Of a stretch of 52,375 bases of DNA, positions 9,440 to 18,202 are shown in pieces (the first letter of the stretch is position 1; each line of letters begins with the position of its first letter). Source of the stretch: Desulfobacteraceae bacterium (GTDB lineage: Bacteria > Desulfobacterota > Desulfobacteria > Desulfobacterales > JAABSP01); NCBI GenBank assembly GCA_011390345.1, contig JAABSP010000038.1, positions 1 through 52,375 on the forward strand, read 5' to 3'. The notes under the pieces were generated by a model. It saw nothing but the letters and a program-made list of their open reading frames with translations, was not told the DNA's origin and did no database searches. Made by a program: the position numbers and the translations under genes.

Positions 9440-10360
9440 ATGAAAATTTTTTCCGGAATTCATCATACTATCGGGCTGACGCCGCTGGTGCGTCTCAACC
9501 GGATTTCAAGCCATGTGGAGGCCGATGTGCTGGCCAAACTGGAGTTTTTCAATCCGGCCGGCAGCGTCAAAGACCGGATCGCGGCCGCGATGATCGACAC
9601 GGCCGAGGCCGAGGAGCAGATCGGCCCCCAGACCCATATCATCGAGCCGACCAGCGGCAACACCGGCATTGCCTTGGCCTTTATCTGCGCGGCCCGAGGA
9701 TACCGGCTCACCCTGACCATGCCCGATACCATGAGTACAGAGCGGCGCAAGCTCTTGGCTCATCTGGGCGCGGAACTGATATTGACGCCCGGAGATCAGG
9801 GAATGAAGGGGGCCATTGCAAAGGCCGAGGAGATCGCGGGAGGTGAAACCGATGCCTTTATCCCCAACCAGTTCGGCAACCCGGCCAATCCGAAGATCCA
9901 CGAGCTGACCATGGGCCCCGAGATATGGAAGGATACCGAAGGAACCCTGGATTACTTTGTCTCGGGTGTGGGCACGGGCGGAACCATCACGGGCGCGGCC
10001 CGGTATCTGAAATCGAGAAAGAAAAGCATTCAGGCGGTTGCGGTGGAGCCGGAGGCATCGCCGGTGCTCTCCGGCGGAAAGCCGGGCCCCCACAAGATCC
10101 AGGGGATCGGCGCGGGGTTCGTTCCGGAGGTGCTGGACAGCTCCCTGATCGACGAGATCATCCAGGTAAGCGACGATGATGCCCTGGAGACCGCAAGACA
10201 ACTGGCAAAGCAGGAGGGGATTCTCTGCGGGATCTCATCCGGGGCCGCGGTAGCCGCGGCATTGAAACTGGCCTCCCGGGACGGGATGAAAGGAAAGCGG
10301 ATCGTTGCGATACTTCCCAGCACCGGAGAACGGTATATCAGCACAGACCTTTTTCGATAA
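9440..10360 (+). CDS. cysK: Cysteine synthase A (O-acetylserine sulfhydrylase)
   Basis: PLP enzyme of 306 residues that replaces the acetyl group of O-acetylserine with sulfide to give cysteine. The PLP lysine lies in [11 protein letters not shown], and the substrate loop is [23 protein letters not shown] binds the cofactor phosphate, and [12 protein letters not shown] is the CysK-type segment near the active site. Length and motifs fit CysK rather than cystathionine beta-synthase. It lies directly downstream of cysE, its classical partner. Confidence 0.95.
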   Translation: MKIFSGIHHTIGLTPLVRLNRISSHVEADVLAKLEFFNPAGSVKDRIAAAMIDTAEAEEQIGPQTHIIEPTSGNTGIALAFICAARGYRLTLTMPDTMSTERRKLLAHLGAELILTPGDQGMKGAIAKAEEIAGGETDAFIPNQFGNPANPKIHELTMGPEIWKDTEGTLDYFVSGVGTGGTITGAARYLKSRKKSIQAVAVEPEASPVLSGGKPGPHKIQGIGAGFVPEVLDSSLIDEIIQVSDDDALETARQLAKQEGILCGISSGAAVAAALKLASRDGMKGKRIVAILPSTGERYISTDLFR

Positions 10361-10362
10361 GA

Positions 10363-10394
10363 ACGGTTTTCATGTCAGACGGTTTTCATGTCAG
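10363..10394 (+). repeat. Tandem 16-bp duplication after cysK
   Basis: ACGGTTTTCATGTCAG is repeated exactly, head to tail, at 10363-10378 and 10379-10394, followed by GATCGATCGATC. It lies in the 85-base gap before the M16 peptidase gene. Probably a replication slippage product. Confidence 0.7.
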
Positions 10395-10445
10395 ATGGAT
10401 ACGATTGATCGATCGATCCATTATTATTCATAGAAAGGATTTTAT

Positions 10446-13367
10446 ATGATGTCGAAAAAGCACCTTATTTTCCATTGTCCCTTCTCTCTGCTGCTTCTAT
10501 GGATTATCTTTTTTGTCCTCTCTTTCAAAACAATTCCGCTATCTGCAGAAGGCGGAGGAGAAATCCCCGTGTGGCCCCATGAAAAAAGCGATCTGAAGCC
10601 GGACCCGGCCGTGATCTACGGCAAACTGCCCAACGGGTTCCGGTATGCGGTAATGCCGAACAAAAAGCCCGAAGGCCGGGTGAGCATGCATCTGAACATT
10701 CAGGCCGGCTCCCTCCATGAGACCGAAGATCAGCAGGGGCTTGCCCATTTTCTGGAGCATATGCTGTTTAACGGAACCGAGCATTTTGCCCCCGGAGAGC
10801 TGGTCAGGTACTTCCAGCGGATCGGGATGAAGTTCGGCCCCGATGCCAACGCACATACCGGCTTTACCGAGACGGTCTATGATATCCTCCTTCCCCAGAA
10901 CGACAAAGAGAGCCTGAAAGAGGCCCTGCTGGTGCTCCACGACTATGCTCAGGGTGCGCTGCTGCTGCCCGAAGAGATCGACCGGGAGCGGCGGGTGATC
11001 CTGGCCGAGAAGATGACCCGGGATTCGATCTCCTACCGCACCTTTGTCTCTACAATTAAATTCGAGTTGCCCGGAACCCGGATCGCAGACCGGATGCCCA
11101 TCGGCGAGGAGGAGGTGCTGCGGACCGCAGGAAAAGACCGGCTCAAATCCTATTACGATACTTGGTATCGGCCCGAAAAGATGATCCTGGTGATGGTCGG
11201 GGATGTGGAAACAGATCTTGCCGTCTCTCTCATCAAAGAGCGCTTCTCCGGAATGGAGCCCCGGGCTCCGGAGAAGGCCGATCCTCATCCGGGAACCTTC
11301 GACCATGACGGGGTAAAAGCCTTCTACCATTATGAAGAGGAGGCCGGAAACACCAAGGTGGGCATCGAGGCGGCCCAATATGCGGAGCCGCTTGATGATT
11401 CCTTTGCACTGCAGAAGAAGATTCTTCTCCGACACATGGCCCACAGCATCGTGGACAAACGGCTCGACGCGATGCTCAAAAAGCCGGATACTCCCTTCAG
11501 CTCTGCCTCCATCGGCTCCGGACTCTACCTCGATGTGGTCGATTACGCGGAGATCAGTGCCGAAACCAAGCCGGAAAACTGGGAAGAGACTCTGACAACC
11601 ATTGAAAAGAGCCTGCGCCAGGCCCTGGAATACGGATTTTCCGAAGCCGAGGCGGCCCGGGTTCAGCAGGAGTACAGGGCCATGTACGAAAGGGCCGCAA
11701 AGACCGCAGAGACCCGGGAGAGCAGCCATCTGGCCCGGGGATTGATCCGGAGCATGAACAAGAACCGTGTCTTTCAATCCCCGCAGCAGGAGCTTGCACT
11801 CTTTGTTCCGGTCATTGAATCGGCAACTGCGGAAACGCTTCACCAGGAGCTGAAAGAGACCTGGGCTCAGGATCATCGGCTGGTGCTGATTACGGGAAAT
11901 GCAAAGATTCAAGGGAAAGAGGAAATCCGGGTGAAAACCGAATTATCGCCCGAAGATCGGATATTGGCGGCCTTCAAGACCAGCCTGGCACAGGCCGTGG
12001 AAAAGCCGGCCAAGATCCGTGCTGTCTCCTTTCCCTATCTGGATGCGCCGGAAAAACCGGGAAAGATCGCGGAGAAGAAGGTGCATGAGGATCTCGGCAT
12101 AACCCAGATCACCTTTGAAAACGGGATGCTGCTCAACCTGAAACCGACCGATTTCTCGGCCAATCAGGTTCTGGTCAACCTCTGCCTGGGAGAGGGGGGA
12201 AGTAGTGAGCCGGCAAGCGATCCGGGGCTTTCCGAGCTTTCCGAATCAGTGGTCAACCAGAGCGGCCTCGGGGAGCTGGACAAGGATGAGCTGGACCGGG
12301 CACTGGCCGGAAAGAACATCAATGTCCGCTTCTCTGTGGATGAAGAGCGCTTCTGCTTCTCGGGTCAGGCCGTGTCGGACGAGGTGCCTCTGCTCTTTTC
12401 CCTTATCTACGCGCATCTGCAGGACCCGGCCTTTCGGGAGCCGGCCTACGGTCTGATGATGGAGCGGTATCGGCAGCAGTATCTCGCCCTTTCCAGATCC
12501 GTGGACGGTGCTATCCTTCTGCAGGTAAAGAAGTTTCTGGCCGGCGGCGACTCCCGGTTCGGTCTCCCGCCCTTTGATCAATTCGAGAAGCTGACTCTGG
12601 AGGATGTGAAGAAGTGGCTTGCCGGTCCCATCTCAACCGCGCCCCTGGAGCTGTCCGTGGTCGGGGATTTCGACCCTGAAGCGGTGATGGATCTTGCTGC
12701 CCTCTACATGGGAAGCCTGAACAGGAAAAAGGCCGATGCCGTGGTCCAAAGAGAGGCCCCCGTCTTTCCCGATGGCGAAGAGCTGACCCTGGAGGTCATC
12801 ACGGAGATTCCCAAGGGGGTGGCTATGGTGGCCTATCCGACCGATGATATCTGGGACATCCACAGGACTCGACGCCTTTCCGCAACCGCAAGCCTCTTTT
12901 CGGACCGGCTCCGGGAGAATATCCGGGAGAAGCTGGGCGCGGCCTATTCGCCTGTTGCCTACAGCGCACCGAGCCGGGCCTATCCGGGCTACGGAACCTT
13001 TCAGGTGATGGTCTATATCGATCCTGCGGATGCGGAGATGGTGATCCGGGAGGTGAAGATGATCTCGAAAAAACTCGCGGAAGAGGGCATCAGTGAAGAC
13101 GAGCTGCGTCGGGCCGTGGATCCGATCATCACCGGGATCAGGGATATGCGGAAGCAGAACAGCTATTGGCTCAATACGGTGCTGACCGGCACGAGAGAAC
13201 ATCCGGAGCAGATCGAGTGGAGCCGGACCATTGTGGAGGATTATACGGCGATCACCCCGGCGGATGTGGAGAAGATGGTGGAGACCTATCTGAAGAATGA
13301 GAAGGCTGCGGAGGTGATTGTTCTGCCTGCGGCCGAGGCGGAAGAGGGAGGTGGAGAAGGCGCTTAA
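10446..13367 (+). CDS. Secreted M16-family zinc metalloprotease
   Basis: A 973-residue two-lobe peptidase of the pitrilysin/insulinase family. An N-terminal hydrophobic segment (about residues 10-33) indicates export to the periplasm. The inverted zinc site is HFLEH at residues 101-105, with the third ligand Glu in the following ERRVILAEKM helix. Two M16 core domains and the inactive C-terminal pair (from about residue 540) give the usual full length. The substrate is unknown; relatives degrade peptides, signal peptides or quorum peptides. AAAGGA precedes the ATG. It may be transcribed with cysK but has no obvious link to cysteine synthesis. Confidence 0.92.
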   Translation: MMSKKHLIFHCPFSLLLLWIIFFVLSFKTIPLSAEGGGEIPVWPHEKSDLKPDPAVIYGKLPNGFRYAVMPNKKPEGRVSMHLNIQAGSLHETEDQQGLAHFLEHMLFNGTEHFAPGELVRYFQRIGMKFGPDANAHTGFTETVYDILLPQNDKESLKEALLVLHDYAQGALLLPEEIDRERRVILAEKMTRDSISYRTFVSTIKFELPGTRIADRMPIGEEEVLRTAGKDRLKSYYDTWYRPEKMILVMVGDVETDLAVSLIKERFSGMEPRAPEKADPHPGTFDHDGVKAFYHYEEEAGNTKVGIEAAQYAEPLDDSFALQKKILLRHMAHSIVDKRLDAMLKKPDTPFSSASIGSGLYLDVVDYAEISAETKPENWEETLTTIEKSLRQALEYGFSEAEAARVQQEYRAMYERAAKTAETRESSHLARGLIRSMNKNRVFQSPQQELALFVPVIESATAETLHQELKETWAQDHRLVLITGNAKIQGKEEIRVKTELSPEDRILAAFKTSLAQAVEKPAKIRAVSFPYLDAPEKPGKIAEKKVHEDLGITQITFENGMLLNLKPTDFSANQVLVNLCLGEGGSSEPASDPGLSELSESVVNQSGLGELDKDELDRALAGKNINVRFSVDEERFCFSGQAVSDEVPLLFSLIYAHLQDPAFREPAYGLMMERYRQQYLALSRSVDGAILLQVKKFLAGGDSRFGLPPFDQFEKLTLEDVKKWLAGPISTAPLELSVVGDFDPEAVMDLAALYMGSLNRKKADAVVQREAPVFPDGEELTLEVITEIPKGVAMVAYPTDDIWDIHRTRRLSATASLFSDRLRENIREKLGAAYSPVAYSAPSRAYPGYGTFQVMVYIDPADAEMVIREVKMISKKLAEEGISEDELRRAVDPIITGIRDMRKQNSYWLNTVLTGTREHPEQIEWSRTIVEDYTAITPADVEKMVETYLKNEKAAEVIVLPAAEAEEGGGEGA

Positions 13368-13458
13368 ACCCGTCGCTCTAAAGCGGGGGGATGCCCAGAC
13401 TTATCTCCATTTCCGGTTCATCGCGTGTCATCTGAAGCGGATTCCGGCGGCCGATCAC

Positions 13459-13575
13459 ATGAACAGCACCAACGTCGTGGCCCGCATCAACCTGCCGAAC
13501 ATGGCCTATGATCCGAAAGACCGGGTCGAGGTCTATGCCCAGGCCCAGGAGGGGCTGATAGGGATTCTCCTATGA
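13459..13575 (+). CDS. Possible 38-residue ORF or gene remnant
   Basis: A GC-rich frame with native-looking codon use, MNSTNVVARINLPNMAYDP onward to EGLIGILL, lies between the M16 gene and the GH65 gene. The same frame is open back to 13318, inside the M16 gene end. It could be a small gene (GGCGG eight bases before ATG) or the tail of a lost gene. No family recognised. The rest of the gap 13368-13636 shows nothing else. Confidence 0.25.
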   Translation: MNSTNVVARINLPNMAYDPKDRVEVYAQAQEGLIGILL

Positions 13576-13636
13576 AAGAATGAAACAGAACGGAAGACAG
13601 GCAACCCTCTTGAAATCAAAAGGATTGCTCTGAAAT

Positions 13637-16027
13637 CTAATCATCGTCACAGAAGGGCTCTCCGAACCGGCATTCGGTTTCTGGAGCCTCTTCTGTCAGC
13701 ATCACTTCCTCCCCTTCATGGTAGATCTCAAGCCCCTTCCCCTCCACCAGCCGGTAGGTCGCAGTTTCCGGTTTCATTTCGATCTCCAGCAGTTGCCCCC
13801 GGATGATCAGGCGGAATCGGAAGAAATTGCATCCTTTGGGAAGTCTCGGCTTGAAGGTGATCTGTCCGTTGTGGTCCCGCATTCCCGCAAAGCCATAGAC
13901 CAGCACCATCCACGCGGCCCCGATGGAAGCTATATGGCAGCCGTGGCTCACATTGCCGCCGATATCGGCAAGATCCATCAGTACCGCATACCGGGCATAT
14001 TCGGCCGCTTGCCGGTGATGGCCGATCTCGGCCGCGACAATGCTCTGGATGCCCACGGAGAGAGAGGAGTCTCCCGTAGTGAGCCGGTCGTAATAGTCGA
14101 AGTTTCTCGCCTTCTCCTCGGAAGAAAAGCAGTGGCCCAGCAGAAAGACGGCCAACACCAGATCGGCCTGCTTGATCACCTGGTGCCGGTAGATCACCAG
14201 CGGATGGTAATGGAGCAGCAGGGGGAAATTCCCGGGCGGCGTTCCCTCGATGTCCCACTCCTTCTTGCTCAAAAAGCTGTCGTCCTGGGGATGAATGCCC
14301 CGGGTCTCGTCATATGGGATATACATGGCGTTTGCGGCCCTGCGCCACTCCCCGATCTCCTCTTCGGCCAGTCCGGTCTTGTCGGCCAGAGCCCGGTACC
14401 GGGTCGGTTCTTCAGTCTGCAGAGCCTCTACTGTGTTTGCGGCAAATAGAAGGTTCTCCTGGGCCATCAGGTTGGTGTAGGCGTTGTTGTCCACCACGGT
14501 GTTGTATTCGTCGGGGCCCGTGACGCCGTGAATGCAGAACTTCCCATCCTTCCGGACCGAGAAGAATCCGATATCCCGCCACATCCTCGCTGTCTCCACC
14601 AGCATCTCAGCGCCCTCCCGATGGAGAAATTCCCGGTCCCCGGTGGCTTCCACATACTTTTTCAGGGCATACATGATATCCGCATTGATATGGTACTGGG
14701 CCGTGCCGGCCGCATAGTAGGCCGATGCCTCATCGCCGTTGATGGTCCGCCAGGGGAAGAGCGCCCCCCGCTGATTGACATCCACGGCCCGCTGTCTGGC
14801 CTTGTCCAGCATGCTGTAGCGAAACTTCAGCAGATTTTTGGCGCTCCGGGGGTTGGTATAGGTGAGAAATGGGAGCACATATATCTCGATGTCCCAGAAG
14901 TAGTGGCCCTCATACCCGTCGCCGGTCAGCCCCTTGGCCGGAATTCCGGTCCCCTCGACCCGGGCCGATGCCTGGCAGAGCTGAAAGAGATTCCAGCGGA
15001 TCGCCTGCTGCCACTCCTCGCTGGTGCGGTCCGCAAGTCGATGATCCACCTTTATCCGCACATCACTGGTCCGCCAGAAATAGGCCATGAACCGTTTCTG
15101 AGTCTCCAGCACCGTGGGAAACCCCTGCCGTTTTGCCCTGTCCAGGGTTCGCTTTGCCCGCTGGCAGAGGTTCTCCGCGGGAGTGCTACGGGAGGTGTGG
15201 TAGGTGATCCACTTGGTGAGCCGGATCGGAACATCAGGCTCCGCCTCGACCGAGAAGACTACCCGGCCATCATTGGAAGTCGATACCTGTTCCCAGTTCA
15301 GAGGGGATGTGGTCTCCATCTGATGGTCAATGCCGCAGGCCAAAGACATCCGGCTGTTTGTGGTGCGGAACCCGAGGATGATCCGCTGCTCCTCTTCGAT
15401 GGCAACAATCGGATCGAGCACCTTCTCCCGAAAGACCCTTGTCTGTCTCGGATCGCCGTCTGTGCCCCGGATGGTCCGGTGGGGAATGATCTCCGATGAG
15501 ATGACCACAGGGGCCGGGCGGTTCAACAGCTTCACCTCGTACCGGATGGCCGCGAGATGGCGGTGGGCAAAGGATACCAGCCGCTCGGAACAGACCGAGA
15601 CCTCGATGCCGGACGCCATCTGCCAGATCAGCTCCCGGCGCAGGGTTCCTGTCTTCATATCCAGGGTGCGGGTGAACTCCTTGAGATCGGCCGTGGGCAG
15701 AAAGAGGGGCTCGTCATCCACATAGAGCCGGATGATCTTCAGATCATGGAGGTTGACGATGGTCTGGCCCGTCTTGGCAAAGCCGTATGCCTTTTCCGCA
15801 TAGATGATGGGCCAGCTCTCGTAGAAGCCGTTGACAAAGTTGCCATGCTGTTTGTAGGGCCTTCCCTCCTCAAAGGTCCCCCGCATCCCGAGATACCCGT
15901 TGCTGAGCGCAAAGATCGTCTCCATCTGCCCTAAAAAATCGGGGTAGTACTGTTTTTCGACGATCTTCCATTCATCTCCCGGATAGATATAGCGGGGGGG
16001 TTTGAGCCGTTCCCGGTGCAGCATCAT
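13637..16027 (-). CDS. Glycoside hydrolase family 65 disaccharide phosphorylase
   Basis: A 796-residue GH65 protein. Members split alpha-linked disaccharides such as maltose, trehalose or kojibiose with phosphate, giving beta-glucose 1-phosphate plus glucose. The N-terminal beta-sandwich (DFLGQMETIFALSNGYLGMR) is followed by the alpha/alpha-barrel. The general acid Glu is in HGVTGPDEYNTVVDN near residue 505, and the phosphate-pocket region includes KQADLVLAVFLLG. The C-terminal beta domain is complete. AAAGGAGG lies ideally before the ATG. No phosphoglucomutase or sugar transporter is nearby, so the substrate (maltose or trehalose are likeliest) cannot be fixed. It is convergent with the M16 gene. 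Confidence 0.92.
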   Translation of the reverse strand: MMLHRERLKPPRYIYPGDEWKIVEKQYYPDFLGQMETIFALSNGYLGMRGTFEEGRPYKQHGNFVNGFYESWPIIYAEKAYGFAKTGQTIVNLHDLKIIRLYVDDEPLFLPTADLKEFTRTLDMKTGTLRRELIWQMASGIEVSVCSERLVSFAHRHLAAIRYEVKLLNRPAPVVISSEIIPHRTIRGTDGDPRQTRVFREKVLDPIVAIEEEQRIILGFRTTNSRMSLACGIDHQMETTSPLNWEQVSTSNDGRVVFSVEAEPDVPIRLTKWITYHTSRSTPAENLCQRAKRTLDRAKRQGFPTVLETQKRFMAYFWRTSDVRIKVDHRLADRTSEEWQQAIRWNLFQLCQASARVEGTGIPAKGLTGDGYEGHYFWDIEIYVLPFLTYTNPRSAKNLLKFRYSMLDKARQRAVDVNQRGALFPWRTINGDEASAYYAAGTAQYHINADIMYALKKYVEATGDREFLHREGAEMLVETARMWRDIGFFSVRKDGKFCIHGVTGPDEYNTVVDNNAYTNLMAQENLLFAANTVEALQTEEPTRYRALADKTGLAEEEIGEWRRAANAMYIPYDETRGIHPQDDSFLSKKEWDIEGTPPGNFPLLLHYHPLVIYRHQVIKQADLVLAVFLLGHCFSSEEKARNFDYYDRLTTGDSSLSVGIQSIVAAEIGHHRQAAEYARYAVLMDLADIGGNVSHGCHIASIGAAWMVLVYGFAGMRDHNGQITFKPRLPKGCNFFRFRLIIRGQLLEIEMKPETATYRLVEGKGLEIYHEGEEVMLTEEAPETECRFGEPFCDDD

Positions 16028-16251
16028 TATACCTCCTTTGATTCCCTCATTACCTGACGGTTGCCTCTATAGTATATCCCTGTTCGAAGGAAAAAAAAAG
16101 ATATTCACGTCGAAAAGTCATCGACTTGGAAACCGAAGGGAAAAGAGGGTGCTATGAGATCCTTAGATTTTTTAGGGAGATAAGCCAAGGGAATCGAATC
16201 GGAGAATCGAATCGGGAAATCCAATGGCAGCCAGTGGAGATGAATAAAAAA

Positions 16252-16291
16252 AAGCCGGATCAGGACCTGTCTTTTGGCCCCGACCCGACTT
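16252..16291 (-). terminator. Terminator of the atpZ-atpI-atpB-atpE operon
   Basis: AAGCCGGATCAGGACC (16252-16267) and GGCCCCGACCCGACTT (16276-16291) form a 16-bp RNA stem with G-U pairs and an 8-base loop. An eight-base A-run lies on the left (T-run for minus-strand transcripts) and TTTT on the right, so it may work in both directions. The rest of 16028-16315 holds the GH65 upstream region and no gene. Confidence 0.75.
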
Positions 16292-16315
16292 TTTATAAAC
16301 TTACTTCAGGAAGCT

Positions 16316-16606
16316 TTATTGCGCGCCTCCGGTAAAGAGCCCTGCGATGGCAGCGGCCTGCGGATGGGCGTAGATCAGGATCAGCGCGACAACGAGCGCA
16401 TAGATACAGAGCGACTCGATCATGGCCAGACCGATCAGCATGGTCACGGTGACCTTACCAGAGGACTCGGGGTTCCGGGCGATACCTTCCACCGCGGCCT
16501 TAAGTCCGATACCCTGGGCAAGACCACAACCGATTGCGGCGATGGCGATTCCAAAACCTGCTGCTGTTACGCTCGCGATGAAAAACTGCAGTGCTTGTAC
16601 TTCCAT
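16316..16606 (-). CDS. atpE: ATP synthase F0 subunit c
   Basis: A 96-residue hairpin of two membrane helices that forms the rotor ring. The ion carboxylate is Glu64 in [12 protein letters not shown], and the polar loop is [11 protein letters not shown]. Ligands seen in Na+-binding rings are present at Gln31, Glu64, Ser65 and Tyr69, while the position of the Ilyobacter Thr67 is Leu66. This pattern lies between the Na+ type (Q..EST..Y) and the H+ type (Q..EAL..Y). It is the last gene of the atpZ-I-B-E operon, 140 bases after atpB. The F1 genes are not in the window. Confidence 0.97.
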   Translation of the reverse strand: MEVQALQFFIASVTAAGFGIAIAAIGCGLAQGIGLKAAVEGIARNPESSGKVTVTMLIGLAMIESLCIYALVVALILIYAHPQAAAIAGLFTGGAQ

Positions 16607-16746
16607 TCTTAACCTCTTCCTCCTTAATGAGTTAGTATGATGAACCGGCCTCTTCCATTGTCATCCCATTAACAATAAGGCCAAAAATAAACATTTACAT
16701 ATTCCGGTACATATTCCGGTGAATCTCTTGGATCAGAAGCCCGGAA

Positions 16747-17436
16747 CTAGTGCGCGTGCTCCAACGCGCCGGTGAAATACATGATCGAGAGCAGAAAAAA
16801 GACGAATGCCTGAACCAGTGCCACAAAAATGCCCAGGGTCATGATCGGCAGCGGCGCGAAGAATGCCCCGGCCAGCAGAAAGAGAATGCCCAGCACCAGC
16901 TCATGTCCCATCATGTTTCCGAAAAGACGGAAGGAGAGGGAAAGGATACGGGCGAAATGGCCGATCAACTCGATGGGGAAGATGATGGGAATCATCCACC
17001 ATACAGGCCCCAGGAAGTGCTTGATGTATTTGGGTCCGTGGTACATTACCCCTATGATGTGGGTGAAGACCACCACCACCAAGGCGCAGGAGAGTGTTGT
17101 ATTGAGGCTTGCGGTAGGCGGAAAGAAGCCCGGGATCAGCCCCACGATGTTGGATACGAAGATGTAGATGAAGACCGTTGCTGCCAGAGGGAAGAGCCAG
17201 CGCCCTTCCTCGCCCGTCACATCGACCATGAACTCCTCGATTCCGGAGATCAATACCTCAAAAAGGTTCTGGAATTTCGAGGGGATCAGAGTAATGCTGC
17301 GGGTAGCGATGAATCCGGCAATGATCAGAAAGGCCATGACCACCCAGGAATAGACCACATGGGGGTATGTGTGGGCAAAATGGCCCAGTCCGATGGCCTC
17401 GAACACCTTGACGAAAAAGAGATAGGGATGTTCCAC
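16747..17436 (-). CDS. atpB: ATP synthase F0 subunit a
   Basis: The 229-residue integral membrane stator subunit provides the ion half-channels against the c ring. The essential stator arginine is Arg170 in LSLSFRLFGNMMGHE. Five to six hydrophobic helices are visible, and the C-terminus ends in the helix of LVQAFVFFLLSIMYFTGALE. It sits between atpI and atpE, as in other split F0 operons of this lineage. The start is one base from the end of atpI. Confidence 0.97.
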   Translation of the reverse strand: MEHPYLFFVKVFEAIGLGHFAHTYPHVVYSWVVMAFLIIAGFIATRSITLIPSKFQNLFEVLISGIEEFMVDVTGEEGRWLFPLAATVFIYIFVSNIVGLIPGFFPPTASLNTTLSCALVVVVFTHIIGVMYHGPKYIKHFLGPVWWMIPIIFPIELIGHFARILSLSFRLFGNMMGHELVLGILFLLAGAFFAPLPIMTLGIFVALVQAFVFFLLSIMYFTGALEHAH

Positions 17437-17437
17437 C

Positions 17438-17884
17438 TTAAATCGCCTCCTTGAAAAATAGGTTTTTGCATTCCAGCAGCGTCGCGAGTATAATGCTGAC
17501 GACCACTACTGAGAGTCCGATTAAAAGGCCTATGGGGTTCACATAGCCCTTGGAGATCAGAACGAATATGATAAATCCGCTGATGATGAAGCGGAGGTAA
17601 TATTTGGCAAGCACCGTATGGTGAGATGCGACATAGGGCGGCTTGAAGGATCTTCTCAGAGTCCTGTAGAGCATGTAGAAATTGATGGTGACGATCAATC
17701 CTCCGAAAATGATCCCCCGGGAGAACGCCGGAGGCGATAGTGCAATGCTCATCAATGCCGCCAGGCATAGGAGCACCCAGTTGGCCCGGGTGATGAATTG
17801 TAAAAGCCGCTGTTGTATCTTCAAGCCGTCTTCCTTGTATTGACTGCTATTCTTGTCTTTATGGCCGTTTTGCATTTCCTGCAT
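17438..17884 (-). CDS. atpI: ATP synthase protein I (AtpI-like)
   Basis: A 148-residue membrane protein with four hydrophobic segments and a positively charged loop (YRTLRRSFKPP). AtpI proteins help assemble the c ring and may handle Mg2+ or Ca2+. ATG 17884 is chosen over GTG 17887: it overlaps the atpZ stop as TGATG and has AGGAAG six bases upstream. AtpI sequences diverge fast, so the call rests mainly on topology and operon position. Confidence 0.85.
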   Translation of the reverse strand: MQEMQNGHKDKNSSQYKEDGLKIQQRLLQFITRANWVLLCLAALMSIALSPPAFSRGIIFGGLIVTINFYMLYRTLRRSFKPPYVASHHTVLAKYYLRFIISGFIIFVLISKGYVNPIGLLIGLSVVVVSIILATLLECKNLFFKEAI

Positions 17885-18138
17885 CACAGCTTCCTGCTCT
17901 TTTTAATGGCAAGTCCGATATTTCGAAAACCTGCGACAATCCCCAGAAACAAGCAGATCAGAGTGAATCTGGGGGTGGTGTCGAAGAGGTATCTGTCCAG
18001 ATATACCCCCAGCGCAAGACCGATGACTATGGAGAGAGAGACCGAAAGGCCGATGCTGCTGTAATAGGCCATCTCCCGAAGAGATTGTGAGGTCTCACGC
18101 TTCATGAAAAAGAACATCCACTCGAAAGAGAAGAACAC
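17884..18138 (-). CDS. atpZ: AtpZ-like small membrane protein
   Basis: Up to 84 residues with two membrane helices (about residues 24-46 and 57-75). The motif GLALGVYLDRYLFDTTP followed by FLGIVAGFRNI is typical of the AtpZ/AtpI superfamily found at the front of F0 operons. AtpZ is thought to assist AtpI in ring assembly or Mg2+ handling. The start is uncertain: GTG 18138 or the ATG codons at 18117 and 18105 are possible, and none has a clean Shine-Dalgarno. The downstream atpI overlaps its stop. Confidence 0.8.
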   Translation of the reverse strand: MFFSFEWMFFFMKRETSQSLREMAYYSSIGLSVSLSIVIGLALGVYLDRYLFDTTPRFTLICLFLGIVAGFRNIGLAIKKSRKL

Positions 18139-18202
18139 CTTTCCCCACTAAAGTTGACGCATTTAGCACGGGAATCGGAACAAGTCAATCTTAAATTTTG
18201 AT

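Noticed and set aside
10539-11912. Long open frame (457 codons) on the minus strand opposite the M16 peptidase gene
   Set aside because: Shadow of a well supported M16 peptidase gene; its translation shows no recognisable domain.
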